Shown in pieces: positions 16,129 to 25,099 of a stretch of 57,277 bases of DNA. The first letter of the stretch is position 1, and each line of letters opens with the position of its first letter. Source of the DNA: Syntrophorhabdaceae bacterium (lineage in GTDB: Bacteria > Desulfobacterota > Syntrophorhabdia > Syntrophorhabdales > Syntrophorhabdaceae); assembly GCA_035541755.1 (NCBI GenBank), contig DATKMQ010000031.1:1-57277 (forward strand). Direction: 5' to 3'. The notes beneath the pieces are model-generated. The model was not told where the DNA came from, ran no database searches, and saw only the letters and a list, made by a program, of their open reading frames with translations. A program made the translations under genes and the position numbers.

Positions 16129-17157
16129 TTACGCCACTTTCAAGACCTTGGCGCCCCGAATATGCTTCTGTTTGAGCTCTAAAAGGGCCCGGTTCGCCTG
16201 TTTAAGCCCGAACACCTCCACCTCCGGTCTGATGGGAATCTGCGCCGCCAGGGTTAAGAATTCGGCCACGTCCTGGCTTGCCACATTTGCCACGCTCTTG
16301 ATCTCTTTCTCGAGCCAGAGATGCCTGGCGTAGTCGATGGCAAGAAGCGCTTTTTTGTCCGTCTCTTCCTTTCTGATGGCGTTAATGACAAGCCTGCCTC
16401 CCTTCTCAAGATTCTTCAAAGCATGGACAATACTTCCCCACACCGGCGTGGTATCGATGGCGCAATCGAGTCTTTCAGGCGGATCATCAACGGTATCCCC
16501 CGTCCAATAAGCTCCAAGTTTCTCTGCGAAGGCCCTCTCTTCAGCGCTACGGGCAAAGACAAGAACCTTAGACGAGGGGAACTTGTACCGTACCATCTGA
16601 ATAACGAGGTGGGCCGATGCCCCGAATCCGACAAGCCCTATGGTCTTGCCATCGCTCATATCGGCAAGCCGAAGCGATCGGTAGCCGATAGTGCCCGCAC
16701 AGAGGAGCGGCGCAGCCTGAATGTCATCAAATGAGGCGGGTACGGGGTAGGCAAATCTCTCCGGCACAACGGTAAACTCGGCGTAGCCGCCGTCCGCGTC
16801 TCTGCCCGTGGCTTCGAAGCACTCGCAGAGGTTCTCGTTTCCTTCCAGGCAAAACCTGCACTTTCCGCAGCAGGAATGTATCCATGCGATGCCGACCCTG
16901 TCGCCTGGCCTGAATTTTGTAACCCCCTTCCCGGTTAAAGAAACGTGGCCGACCACCTGGTGCCCCGGTACCACAGGGAATCTTGGGGGTGGGGTCCTTC
17001 CCTCGATCTCATCCAACTCCGTGTGACAGACACCACACGCTGATACCTTTACGAGAACTTCCCCATCATGCGGCACTGGGACCGGCATATCAACAAGTCG
17101 CAGAGGTTCAACCTCTTTCTCAAGATTGCAAATCCTGTCTATAACCATTGCCTTCAT
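16129..17157 (-). CDS. Zinc-dependent alcohol dehydrogenase (CAD2-like MDR family)
   Basis: This 342-aa medium-chain dehydrogenase/reductase has the catalytic zinc ligands around ACGVCHTELDE and GHQVVGHV (the Gln variant typical of the CAD2-like subgroup). Four Cys for the structural zinc lie in CGKCRFCLEGNENLC. The Rossmann motif is GLVGFGASAHL, and the end (IPIRPEVEVF, IRGAKVLKV) fits the subgroup. The substrate is unknown. An in-frame GTG at 17205 overlaps the larE stop (GTGA), but family alignment favours ATG 17157, which begins MKAMVID. It lies directly behind larE, probably in one transcript. Confidence 0.85.
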   Translation of the reverse strand: MKAMVIDRICNLEKEVEPLRLVDMPVPVPHDGEVLVKVSACGVCHTELDEIEGRTPPPRFPVVPGHQVVGHVSLTGKGVTKFRPGDRVGIAWIHSCCGKCRFCLEGNENLCECFEATGRDADGGYAEFTVVPERFAYPVPASFDDIQAAPLLCAGTIGYRSLRLADMSDGKTIGLVGFGASAHLVIQMVRYKFPSSKVLVFARSAEERAFAEKLGAYWTGDTVDDPPERLDCAIDTTPVWGSIVHALKNLEKGGRLVINAIRKEETDKKALLAIDYARHLWLEKEIKSVANVASQDVAEFLTLAAQIPIRPEVEVFGLKQANRALLELKQKHIRGAKVLKVA

Positions 17158-17201
17158 AGGGGACAGATCCTTCTTAAGGTTTAAGACCGACTGAACGATG
17201 T

Positions 17202-17999
17202 TCACGTCTCGTTCATACTGCCCGTTCGGTACCCTTCCAGGTCCAGGGTAACATAGATAAAACCGTACCGTTTCAACGCATCCACGATAACCTCCCGCTG
17301 TTCCAGGAGCGCCGCGAAATCCTGCCCTGTCACTTCGATCCGAGCCGTATGTCCGTGATAGCGCACCCGCACCTGCGGTATGCCCGCATTTTTAATGAAC
17401 TCCTCGGACGATTCGATTCTTCTTAACAGATCCCTGCTAATGGGGGTTCCGTAAGGGATGCGCGTGGAAAGACAGGCGTAAGAAGGTTTCTTGCGCGTGG
17501 GAAGAGAGAATCTTTCGGACAGAACCCGGATGTCGTCTTTGGTCAGCTGAGCCTCAAGAAGCGGCGAGCGAACGCTCATTTCGCGTAACGCCCTGGCTCC
17601 CGGTCTGAAGTCACCCACATCATCGAAGTTTGTTCCGTCGAGGACGTATGTCAGATTTCTCTTGACTGCAACGCTCACCGCTCTGGCAAGAAGATTCTTT
17701 TTGCAATGATAGCAACGCTCTCTTGTATTCTCAATGAAAGATCGATTCTCTAAAATCGCCGTGTCGAAAAACAGGCAGGCTGCGCCGATCTCGCTCGCGG
17801 TACGTTTGGCTTCCTCAATCTCTTTGGCCGGAAATATGGGCGCGGTGCCCATAAGAGCAAGGACGTTCTCGGTTCCCAGCACATCAATGCAGGTCTTTAG
17901 AAGCAGCGTGCTGTCCACGCCGCCGGAATAGGCCACGAGCGCGCTCCCCAGTCTTCCAATAACGTCTCTCAGCGCCTCATATTTCGCCTGAACGTCCAC
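17202..17999 (-). CDS. larE: LarE-type ATP-dependent sacrificial sulfur transferase
   Basis: This 265-aa PP-loop enzyme has the ATP motif AYSGGVDSTLLLK at about residues 23-35 and RCYHCKKNL. The Cys corresponding to the sulfur donor of characterised LarE proteins lies in YACLSTRIPYG. LarE thiolates the pyridinium cofactor precursor during synthesis of the nickel-pincer nucleotide of lactate racemase-type enzymes. The usual partners larB and larC are not in this window, so they are either elsewhere or the protein serves another thiolation. It sits between an FKBP isomerase and an alcohol dehydrogenase on the same strand. Confidence 0.9.
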   Translation of the reverse strand: MDVQAKYEALRDVIGRLGSALVAYSGGVDSTLLLKTCIDVLGTENVLALMGTAPIFPAKEIEEAKRTASEIGAACLFFDTAILENRSFIENTRERCYHCKKNLLARAVSVAVKRNLTYVLDGTNFDDVGDFRPGARALREMSVRSPLLEAQLTKDDIRVLSERFSLPTRKKPSYACLSTRIPYGTPISRDLLRRIESSEEFIKNAGIPQVRVRYHGHTARIEVTGQDFAALLEQREVIVDALKRYGFIYVTLDLEGYRTGSMNET

Positions 18000-18008
18000 C
18001 CTCGAACC

Positions 18009-18719
18009 TTACTTGATCGCGAGAAGCTCGACGTCAAATACGAGAACCGCATTCGGTCCGATGGGGCCGGAACCTCTGTCTCCGTAGGCAAGATTCGAGG
18101 GGATAAAGATCTGATACCTGGACCCTACCTTCATCTTCTGGAGAATTTCGGTCCAGCCGGGGATAACGCTATTCACCTTGAATTCCGCGGGCTGGTTGCG
18201 TTTGTACGAGCTGTCAAACTCGGTGCCGTCAATGAACGTGCCCTTATAGTGCACAACAACCGTATCGTCGGCTTTGGGCGTTTTTCCGCTGCCCTCTTTA
18301 TACACCTTGTATTGGAGGCCGCTCGGCAGTTTCACTACCCCGCTCGCCTTCTCGTTCTGGGTGAGGAAAAGCTCTCCATCCTTTTTGTTCTTTTCGGAGA
18401 TGGCTTTGATCTTGTCTGTCTGCTTGGCTCGTATCTCCTGGTTCACGTCATCCATAGCGGCCTTTATTTCCTCGTCTCTCAGCTTGACCTTTCCGGCAAA
18501 TGCGTCCTTTATGCCCTGAGCGACCATGTCAGGATCAATTTCTATAGAAAAATTCTTCATGTCCGTACCGATTTGCGCCCCGATGCTGTAACCGAGTTTT
18601 TCCTTGGGCTCTTTCGGGATCCTCTCCTCTGCCTCTACATGGCTCGCAAGGATTAAAACGCTGACGGCGGCAATCGCCGTGAGCCCCGTATTTCTCAGAA
18701 ATCTTGTCATAAAGGACAT
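18009..18719 (-). CDS. Exported FKBP-type peptidyl-prolyl cis-trans isomerase
   Basis: This 236-aa protein has a signal peptide (hydrophobic stretch about residues 9-26, cleavage after SHVEA). An FKBP_N dimerisation region of helices (about 30-125) precedes a C-terminal FKBP domain (about 130-236) with VVVHYKGTFIDGTEFDSSY and the final VLVFDVELLAIK. It belongs to the FkpA/Mip class of periplasmic folding helpers. The start at 18719 is chosen over 18776 because GGGAGG lies seven bases upstream and it places the signal peptide at the N-terminus. Confidence 0.93.
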   Translation of the reverse strand: MSFMTRFLRNTGLTAIAAVSVLILASHVEAEERIPKEPKEKLGYSIGAQIGTDMKNFSIEIDPDMVAQGIKDAFAGKVKLRDEEIKAAMDDVNQEIRAKQTDKIKAISEKNKKDGELFLTQNEKASGVVKLPSGLQYKVYKEGSGKTPKADDTVVVHYKGTFIDGTEFDSSYKRNQPAEFKVNSVIPGWTEILQKMKVGSRYQIFIPSNLAYGDRGSGPIGPNAVLVFDVELLAIK

Positions 18720-18912
18720 TGCCTTTTCCTCCCTTTTTTGCCACCATAGTGGCGAAATGAAATGGTGAAAAACCAAAATATGTTATGCCATACCCTGATG
18801 ATTGTCAAATGGGTCATCCACAACCGGACTGGACATCGTTCGCAAGAAAGTGTACATTACTGAAAACATCATACAATAATCGCAGAGCGTAAAAGGAGAG
18901 AAACAAGTAATC

Positions 18913-20391
18913 ATGGATCAACAACCCCAGAAAGAGATCGTGCAGGAAGAATCGTATAATGATGCAAGCGCCGAGCAGGAAGAGAATTTCGCCGCACTTT
19001 TCGAAAGATCCTCAAAAACCTCCCAGAGATACGAACCCGGTCAAAAGGTAAAATCCAGAGTAGCGGGCATCTCGGGGGATTTTGTGTATCTCGATCTTGG
19101 AGGAAAAAGCGAGGCCGTTGTGGACCTCAAAGAGTTCCTTGATGAGAGTGGACAAAAAAGCATCGAAGAGGGAGATGAGATTGAAGCCTTTTTCGTCTCC
19201 TTCGCCAACGGCATGAGAAAGTTTACCACGCTTATCCGCGGTTACTCGACAATAGACCTCGGCGGTATTCGAGACGCCTATGAGGCGGGGTTGCCGGTAA
19301 ATGGCAGGGTGAGCGCCGAGCTTAAAGGAGGATACGAGGTCATGGCGGGTAAGATCCGTTGCTTCTGTCCTTTTTCGCAGATAGATCTCAGAGGCAGCCG
19401 CGAAGCAAATTCGTATATCGGCCAGACTTTTCCCTTCAAGATCATCGAGTACAAGGAAAACGGGCGAAATGTTGTCCTGTCAAGGAGAGTCCTGCTTGAA
19501 GAGGAGCAAGAGGTTAAGCGCAAACGTTTTAAAGAGAGCCTGCAGCCGGGCATGGATGTGACCGGGAAAGTGCGGTCCATACAGAACTTCGGAGTCTTCG
19601 TGGACCTGGGGGGTGTCGACGGTTTGATACCCTTGAGCGAGATGTCCTGGAGCAGAGGAGAAAAACCATCCGACCTTTTCGCCGTCGGCGACGAGGTGAC
19701 CGTAAGAATTATCGATATCGACTGGGGACGTGAACGAATAACACTCTCTTTCAAGGCCGTCCTTCCCGATCCCTTCTTGAACAGTCTCACGAAATACCCA
19801 CCTGATAGTCTCGTACATGGCGCCGTTGTCAGGCTCGAAAGCTTCGGTGCTTTCGTCAACCTCGAACCGGGGATAGACGGTCTCATCCCTGTGTCAAAAC
19901 TGGGCGCAGGCAGACGCATCAACCACCCGAAAGAGGTGCTCACAGTGGGGCAGCTCGTTGAGGCTCGAGTTCTTGAAGTGAACCCGGAAAAGCGGAGGAT
20001 CTCGCTCTCCATGGAACAAAAGATAGCCCCCGAAGATATCACGTTTCCCTCTATCGGTGAACTCGTAAACGGGATCGTTGAAAGGGTCATCTCCGCAGGA
20101 ATCCTGGTGAAAATTAGCGACGGTCTCACCGGGTTCATTCCAAATTCAGAAATGGGAACCTTGAAGGGCACAAACCATAGCCGCATGTTTCCTTCCGGAG
20201 CCCCGATGCAGGCCGTTGTCATCGAGATTGACGAGAAACGCGGCCGCGTGGTGTTAAGCAGAAGCAAGGTTGATGAAAAGGTTGAGCGCGACACCTACAC
20301 GCAGTATAGGGAGAAGACGCATGAAGAAGAGCAATCCTCAAATGGTCTCGGTAGCCTCGGCGAACTTCTCAAGGCAAAGCTGAATCTGTAG
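18913..20391 (+). CDS. S1 RNA-binding repeat protein (ribosomal protein S1-like)
   Basis: This 492-aa cytoplasmic protein has an acidic, Gln-rich N-terminal arm (1-35) followed by five S1 domains at about residues 42-105, 125-195, 205-275, 290-365 and 375-450. Domains 3 and 4 carry the clearest motifs (VDLGGVDGLIPLSEMSW and LEPGIDGLIPVSKL). Canonical S1 in proteobacteria has six domains, so this may be the shorter S1 of this lineage or a second S1-type protein acting on mRNA or transcription elongation. A GGAGAG ribosome-binding site precedes the ATG. Two DUF2939-like genes follow closely on the same strand. Confidence 0.88.
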   Translation: MDQQPQKEIVQEESYNDASAEQEENFAALFERSSKTSQRYEPGQKVKSRVAGISGDFVYLDLGGKSEAVVDLKEFLDESGQKSIEEGDEIEAFFVSFANGMRKFTTLIRGYSTIDLGGIRDAYEAGLPVNGRVSAELKGGYEVMAGKIRCFCPFSQIDLRGSREANSYIGQTFPFKIIEYKENGRNVVLSRRVLLEEEQEVKRKRFKESLQPGMDVTGKVRSIQNFGVFVDLGGVDGLIPLSEMSWSRGEKPSDLFAVGDEVTVRIIDIDWGRERITLSFKAVLPDPFLNSLTKYPPDSLVHGAVVRLESFGAFVNLEPGIDGLIPVSKLGAGRRINHPKEVLTVGQLVEARVLEVNPEKRRISLSMEQKIAPEDITFPSIGELVNGIVERVISAGILVKISDGLTGFIPNSEMGTLKGTNHSRMFPSGAPMQAVVIEIDEKRGRVVLSRSKVDEKVERDTYTQYREKTHEEEQSSNGLGSLGELLKAKLNL

Positions 20392-20425
20392 GAGAGCTTG
20401 AATTGAGCATAGACGGGAGGGGGCC

Positions 20426-20881
20426 ATGAGATGCGGGATGGCGAGAAATCAGGAAGGTGCAATATCAAAGCTTCTTCTTTTTGCCGTGGTCGTGGGCATT
20501 CTGTGTTACGGATATTATTACTTTAAAGGCACGCCGCGGTACGCCTTGATCGAGTTCAAAAAAGCCGTGGTTTTCTCGAGCGGTGAGACCGCCGAAAAAT
20601 TTTTGGATCTGGATAGTGTTGTAAGCTATCTGCCCGATGAGATCACCCGAATGAGCGACAAAGAGGCGCTCAAGAAACGCATTATCCACGAAATCGATTC
20701 CCCTGAGGAAAAGGTTCTGTTCAAGCCTGTAACCAAATGGAACGTTTTTACCGTGCCAATCAACATTGAGGGGGAAACCGCCATGGTAGAACAGGAGGAT
20801 GGAACCACCATCACCCTTCAAAAGACCGACGAGAGGTACTGGGTAATCACATCAATCCGGTTTCAGAAGACATCGCGCTGA
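20426..20881 (+). CDS. DUF2939-like membrane-anchored protein (copy 1)
   Basis: This 151-aa protein has one N-terminal membrane segment (about residues 13-31) followed by TPRYALIEFKKAV, which matches the opening of DUF2939. A small extracytoplasmic alpha/beta domain follows. ATG 20426 is chosen because a GGGAGGGG ribosome-binding site is close upstream; ATG 20438 is an alternative. It is a diverged paralogue of the next gene: both have a basic start, one helix, a PRY-D/A-L-FK block and a final beta segment (RYWVITSI, NWKVIAVNI). Function is unknown. Confidence 0.75.
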   Translation: MRCGMARNQEGAISKLLLFAVVVGILCYGYYYFKGTPRYALIEFKKAVVFSSGETAEKFLDLDSVVSYLPDEITRMSDKEALKKRIIHEIDSPEEKVLFKPVTKWNVFTVPINIEGETAMVEQEDGTTITLQKTDERYWVITSIRFQKTSR

Positions 20882-20904
20882 AATACCGAAGCCAAGGCGG
20901 GGAT

Positions 20905-21444
20905 GTGGCTCAATCATCGCGTGCACACAAGCAAAGCACCACGTATCTCACGGTGATGATACTCGCGGGCATCCTTGTCGGGTCAGCCATAGGCTATGTG
21001 CGTATAAAGGAAGCCCCCCGTTACGACCTCTACCAGTTCAAAAGGGCACTCTTAAGACATGACGCCCAGGGCGCTCTCAGATACCTTGACACAGACGCGC
21101 TCATCGAGAATGCATTCACGGAGACATTCAACAAGGCGGATCCCACAGAAAAAAATACCGTCGCAAGACGGATAATCACGCAAAACCTTCCGTCCTTAAA
21201 AAAGCAGTTGCGGGACCAGATTGTTTCGTACATCTCCTCCCCGGATCACAGTGCTCTCTTCGATAATGTGAGCCAGGTAAGCATCTTTGGCCTGAGCATC
21301 ACCCAACGGGGCGACAGTGCGGCCGTGAAGGTCCGCGGCAGCGACACGGTGGCTTTCAGAATGGCCAAGTCACCACAGGGGAACTGGAAAGTTATTGCTG
21401 TCAACATCGACATGCTTCAAGCTCTGACCGGAATGAACAAATAG
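20905..21444 (+). CDS. DUF2939-like membrane-anchored protein (copy 2)
   Basis: This 179-aa protein starts at GTG 20905 after an AAGGCGGGG stretch. It has an N-terminal transmembrane helix (about residues 13-31), then APRYDLYQFKRALLRHD and ALRYLDTDALIENAF, the DUF2939 pattern. Compared with copy 1 it has about 30 extra residues in the middle helical region. The tandem, 23 nt apart, argues for duplication and a shared function at the outer face of the inner membrane. No catalytic motif is seen. Confidence 0.75.
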   Translation: MAQSSRAHKQSTTYLTVMILAGILVGSAIGYVRIKEAPRYDLYQFKRALLRHDAQGALRYLDTDALIENAFTETFNKADPTEKNTVARRIITQNLPSLKKQLRDQIVSYISSPDHSALFDNVSQVSIFGLSITQRGDSAAVKVRGSDTVAFRMAKSPQGNWKVIAVNIDMLQALTGMNK

Positions 21445-21588
21445 ACCAAAAAGGGCAGCCTCTCACGCTTCATTTCTCTGTATCAGATTTTGGCGCGATG
21501 TCCCGACAGTCAGTCTTGCATAACCTTTTGGTAGGCGAGCGAGCCCGCGACGTGGGTGTCTTCCTTACCCGCATGTACCATGCAGGTT

Positions 21589-22650
21589 TCAGCGCTCCGA
21601 CAAACGTTTGAAGGCGTCAAGCTTGTCTCGATCGCCCATCTTCGCCTTGTCCAGACAGGACTTAAGGAATTCTATGGAATGTTCATAGGTCTTTTTATCC
21701 ACAGGGAAGGGGTGGCCGTCTTTGCCTCCGTGCGCAAAACTGAAACGCGCCGGATCCTCAAAACTCGGCGGAGTCTTGTAGACAAGCTCTGAGACGAGGG
21801 CCAACGCTGAGACCGTTCGCGGTCCCACGCCGCGAATCTCAATGAGATCCTTGAAAGTCTCCGGCCCGGATTCATGGATCGTACGAAACATGCTGAAAAG
21901 GCGCTTTTCGTTAAAATCTCCCGAGCTAATATAATGCCTTGAGGGCATGGAAAGGGCAATATCCTTCCAGACCTTTACCATGGTGTCGGGGTCTTCTCGC
22001 GCAAAATCGACGGCAGACTTGCGTGCTGCCGAGCTTTGGCTCGCCGTATAGTCAAGAACCGGGCCTCGTCCGTCGCAGGTGATACCTGTGTGAGGATCTG
22101 AAAGAAGATCGAGGTTGTCTCGTGAGAGCCACTGATAACGACGGGCGTCCTTCTTTTCTGTGTTCATACCTTGCTGGACGATCGCCCACTCGCCGCTTCT
22201 GGTAAAGACAAATGTATGGTGATAGAGATTGTAGCCGTCCTGGATCGCCGTATTATCTATCTTGGCGCAGAGGCGACTTAATGACACGAGATGTTCCGTA
22301 TCCACTGCCCATTTCTCACCATAAAGCATGATGTCCCTCGGCGTCTCAATAGCTCGCTTTGCCTTTCCGCCGCAAATCGCAATGGGCATTTCATCGCCCA
22401 GGGTCAGAAGTCCTTCCTTCAATGCACCGCAGAGTGTTGTGGTGACACCGCTTGAATGCCAATCGAACCCGACAACACATCCCATGGCTTGAAACCAGAC
22501 CGGATCCGCTATACGGCGCAAGAACTCTTCCGGCCCGAATTCGAGGACGATGACTTCTATCAGGGCCGCAGAGAGTCGCTTCATCTTTGCGAAGAGCCAT
22601 GCCGGGGCTTTGCCGCCATGCAGGGGTAATGACGTAATCTGTCTCTTCAT
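21589..22650 (-). CDS. DUF763 family protein
   Basis: This 353-aa protein matches DUF763, a family shared by archaea and anaerobic bacteria. LPLHGGKAPAWLFAKM is at the N-terminus, then FGPEEFLRRIADPVWFQAMG and GFDWHSSGVTTTLCGALKE. A helix-hairpin-helix-like segment (IRGVGPRTVSALALVSELVY, about residue 265) suggests DNA or RNA contact. The role is unknown. It begins 2 nt after the stop of the tRNA nucleotidyltransferase gene upstream on the same strand, so the two are co-transcribed. That is suggestive of a nucleic-acid repair or RNA-processing role. Confidence 0.88.
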   Translation of the reverse strand: MKRQITSLPLHGGKAPAWLFAKMKRLSAALIEVIVLEFGPEEFLRRIADPVWFQAMGCVVGFDWHSSGVTTTLCGALKEGLLTLGDEMPIAICGGKAKRAIETPRDIMLYGEKWAVDTEHLVSLSRLCAKIDNTAIQDGYNLYHHTFVFTRSGEWAIVQQGMNTEKKDARRYQWLSRDNLDLLSDPHTGITCDGRGPVLDYTASQSSAARKSAVDFAREDPDTMVKVWKDIALSMPSRHYISSGDFNEKRLFSMFRTIHESGPETFKDLIEIRGVGPRTVSALALVSELVYKTPPSFEDPARFSFAHGGKDGHPFPVDKKTYEHSIEFLKSCLDKAKMGDRDKLDAFKRLSER

Positions 22651-22652
22651 TG

Positions 22653-24020
22653 TTACGATCCTGTCTCGCTAAGGAAAGTCTTGGCGTAAACGAGCGCTGC
22701 ATCCCTGTCTACGATTTCTCCCCCGATCTGCCTCTCCCACACCTCATTGAGGCATCTGCCGACCAAAGGGCCCTGAGCAAAACCAAGAGAGATAAGATCA
22801 TCCCCGGAAATGAGCCTCGGAAGGGGCGCCTTTAAGGATTCATCATAGGCGTGAAGGATCTCCTTTGAGCATCGTCTGACGGCCTCAGTCGAATCGTTAT
22901 CCGCCCCACCCGAGCTGCCATACATATCGCAGAGCGTATGGACGATGAGTGCCGGGGTCATATCCTTCATTTTATAGATGAGCCGTCTTATGGCCTTTTC
23001 CGTGGTCTGGTCGTTGCTGATCAAAAATATGCGCATATGACTTTGAATAAGGGCGAGCACTGCCCTCATCTCGTGTAGACTGAATCTGAGCCTTTCCATA
23101 ATGCGACCTGCTATCTCCTGAGAAAAACGTTCATGATGGAAAAAATGAACCGCACCCTTATTCTCGTCGTAAGAGAAGGTCTGCGCTTTGCCCAGATCGT
23201 GAAAGAGAAAGGCGTAACCCACATTTCGTAGCATAAGGTCGTCAAGACCCACCTCCATATTCAGGTGGTGGAGAAAACGGAAACCATCGAGGGTGTGGCC
23301 CAGCGTTTCAAGGAGGAATCCCTTTTCGACGTCGAGCTCTCTCAACGCAAACAATTCAGGCACTATCTCAAAGAGTAGCCCTGTCTCATCAAGCGTTTTT
23401 ATGCCTTGCGCCACATTCGGGGCCACAATAATCCGGTCCATTTCGTACTTGATCCGCTCTGCTGCCACCCTGAGTATCAGCTGTTTGGACTGAGCAATTG
23501 ATCGGAGAAGCTCTCCATCCAGGGTAAAATCCTTAAGCGTCGAGAAATGGCGAATGGCCTTGAGCATTCTCAACGGATCGCTGGCTATCGATTCCCTTTG
23601 CGGGTAGCGGATGACCCTTTTTTTGATATCCGCAATGCCGCCCACCGCATCAATAACCAGATCATTGCCTATATCATAGGCGATAGCGTTCATGGTAAAA
23701 TCCCGTCGCCTCAAGTCATCCTCGATGGCGCCTTCGACCACGGTAACATCGAAACATGCGCTGTCAGCCATTATCCTGTAGGTTCTGATCGGCTTTCGAC
23801 CCAACATGAAACACGGCCTTTTGAACAGAGCTTCGAGCCTGGTCAGGTCTTCTTGACGGGTCAATGCGAGGTCATAGTCTTCGGGCGACCTGTCGAGCAG
23901 AATCTCCCGGATTGCCCCACCCACGAGATACACACTGCCTGAAAAGGGGTACGCAGCTATTTGCTTGATTATGGTCTGTTCTTTGAGGGCCCCTCTCAGG
24001 GCGTCGCGACGTACTTCCAA
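22653..24020 (-). CDS. tRNA nucleotidyltransferase / poly(A) polymerase with HD domain
   Basis: This class II nucleotidyltransferase either adds or repairs the CCA end of tRNA or polyadenylates RNA. The N-terminal head shows VYLVGGAIREILLDRSPEDYDLAL with the catalytic DYD, then RRDFTMNAIAYD and DPLRMLKAIRHFSTL. An HD domain follows (FHDLGKAQTF, HHERFSQE), then a helical tail. The encoded tRNA-Leu lacks CCA, so such an enzyme is needed. The longest frame starts at 24119, inside the upstream gene. I prefer TTG 24020, just after the upstream stop with GAAAAGG ahead of it, giving 455 aa. The start is uncertain. Confidence 0.88.
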   Translation of the reverse strand: MEVRRDALRGALKEQTIIKQIAAYPFSGSVYLVGGAIREILLDRSPEDYDLALTRQEDLTRLEALFKRPCFMLGRKPIRTYRIMADSACFDVTVVEGAIEDDLRRRDFTMNAIAYDIGNDLVIDAVGGIADIKKRVIRYPQRESIASDPLRMLKAIRHFSTLKDFTLDGELLRSIAQSKQLILRVAAERIKYEMDRIIVAPNVAQGIKTLDETGLLFEIVPELFALRELDVEKGFLLETLGHTLDGFRFLHHLNMEVGLDDLMLRNVGYAFLFHDLGKAQTFSYDENKGAVHFFHHERFSQEIAGRIMERLRFSLHEMRAVLALIQSHMRIFLISNDQTTEKAIRRLIYKMKDMTPALIVHTLCDMYGSSGGADNDSTEAVRRCSKEILHAYDESLKAPLPRLISGDDLISLGFAQGPLVGRCLNEVWERQIGGEIVDRDAALVYAKTFLSETGS

Positions 24021-24025
24021 AGATG

Positions 24026-24622
24026 CTAAACCTTTTCCGAAAACTCGCTCAACCCCCGTGCGATCCGTTTGATGGAATCGATGATATCGAGGTAGAGATA
24101 GGATGCCGTGGGCATGCACACACCGATAATAAGCCTGTTTTGATGGATCACGGCGTATTCGTCAGTCAACTTGAATATCTTTTCCCAGCTCGCCTTGATG
24201 TTTGCCTTGAGCCTCGGATTCCCCGTGATTACGTAATCCCTGGTATCGCGGAACTGCTCCTCCACGATTGAAAAGATTTCTTCGATTTCGGCAAGGGCTT
24301 TTTCACTGAAAAGGATGCTGAGCTCTACCTTGGTCTCCATTTTATTCATCAGGTTCTCGATGGCTAAAGCCATTGTCTGAAACATGGGGAGAAGAAGCAA
24401 ATATTCCTTCTGCGCGGCGCTCTTTTCCTTTTGCTCTATGATGTCCTGCACGTAACCGACCCGTGATTTGAGCAAATCCCTGAATTCCCTCTTGCTCCGC
24501 TTAAGCATGTCCAGTTTTAGCGCAAAGAACCCTTTCTTTATGTCTTCGAAAATTGGCACAGTTTTTACGAATACGTCGTTAAACCTTTCCACCAATCGTT
24601 TCTCTTCCATTTGTTCCTCCAT
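24026..24622 (-). CDS. PhoU-like helical protein
   Basis: This 198-aa all-helical protein has no signal or membrane segment. The spacing of charged and hydrophobic residues, and a last helix reading LYLDIIDSIKRIARGLSEF, resemble PhoU-domain proteins, which bind metal clusters and modulate phosphate transport. The metal-binding (E/D)xxxD motifs are partly recognisable. No phosphate transporter lies nearby. The assignment is tentative. The stop lies immediately before the proposed start of the nucleotidyltransferase, so the two are probably co-transcribed. Confidence 0.55.
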   Translation of the reverse strand: MEEQMEEKRLVERFNDVFVKTVPIFEDIKKGFFALKLDMLKRSKREFRDLLKSRVGYVQDIIEQKEKSAAQKEYLLLLPMFQTMALAIENLMNKMETKVELSILFSEKALAEIEEIFSIVEEQFRDTRDYVITGNPRLKANIKASWEKIFKLTDEYAVIHQNRLIIGVCMPTASYLYLDIIDSIKRIARGLSEFSEKV

Positions 24623-24659
24623 TTATGGGGCTCGCGTCGCCCCCTCCGCCAGCGGAGCT

Positions 24660-24725
24660 GTCGGAGCCTCCCCTTCTCGCCCACGTTGTGAGCTAAGAGG
24701 CTTCGCCTCACACGTTCGGGGCATA
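24660..24725. repeat. Intergenic inverted-repeat cluster
   Basis: Several short stems lie side by side: GAGGC-TTC-GCCTC near 24700, a GTGAG/CTCAC pair flanking it, and a CTCCGC/GGAG stem near 24650. Two alternative foldings share the same arms. It looks like a degraded REP-type element, but no second copy is seen in the window. Confidence 0.35.
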
Positions 24726-24844
24726 CCGGAGACGATGTCAAGGCTTAAAGCCCAACGCCGGCGGACAATGCCTCCTATTTAAGTTTTATAGCACACAAAC
24801 GGCGATCTGTCAGCTACCAACTGCCGCCCTTCGGTGGCCTCACC

Positions 24845-25099
24845 TTACCTCACCACATATACGATATCGTGCTCTCTAACCTTCTCCTTTACTTTAATTC
24901 CCACATCGGAACCGGCCTCTGCTTTGTCCACATTTTCGTGTTCCGCCTGCATTGATTCCACTTCCTGTTCAAAATCCGTCACATGGCCCTTAATCTTTAT
25001 TCTATCGCCCACTTTTAGTTCCTTGTCGGTAACCTGAATCGCCGCAACCCCTATTTTTGCAAAATATCCCACCACTTTACCAATCGCTATTTCTTCCAT
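24845..25099 (-). CDS. Solitary EF-Tu domain-II-like protein
   Basis: This 84-aa beta-barrel protein resembles domain II of translational GTPases: IGKVVGYFAKIGVAAIQV, then LKVGDRIKIKGHVTDF, VESMQAEHENVDKA, and GIKVKEKVREHDIVYVV. Annotations usually call it translation elongation factor-like protein; it has no GTPase domain. The start is ATG 25099, with AAGGAGGGG just upstream, rather than 25186. It is transcribed divergently from mnmG. Function is unknown; binding of RNA or of a charged ligand is possible. Confidence 0.85.
   Translation of the reverse strand: MEEIAIGKVVGYFAKIGVAAIQVTDKELKVGDRIKIKGHVTDFEQEVESMQAEHENVDKAEAGSDVGIKVKEKVREHDIVYVVR

Noticed and set aside
15858-16175. 105-codon frame starting in the tRNA-Leu gene
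   Set aside because: Its first residues are the tRNA sequence itself; the tRNA folds perfectly.
19278-20294. 338-codon frame antisense to the S1-repeat gene
   Set aside because: It is an antisense shadow of a GC-rich gene, with a Ser/Thr/Pro/Arg-rich product that matches no fold. The S1 repeats on the + strand are unambiguous.
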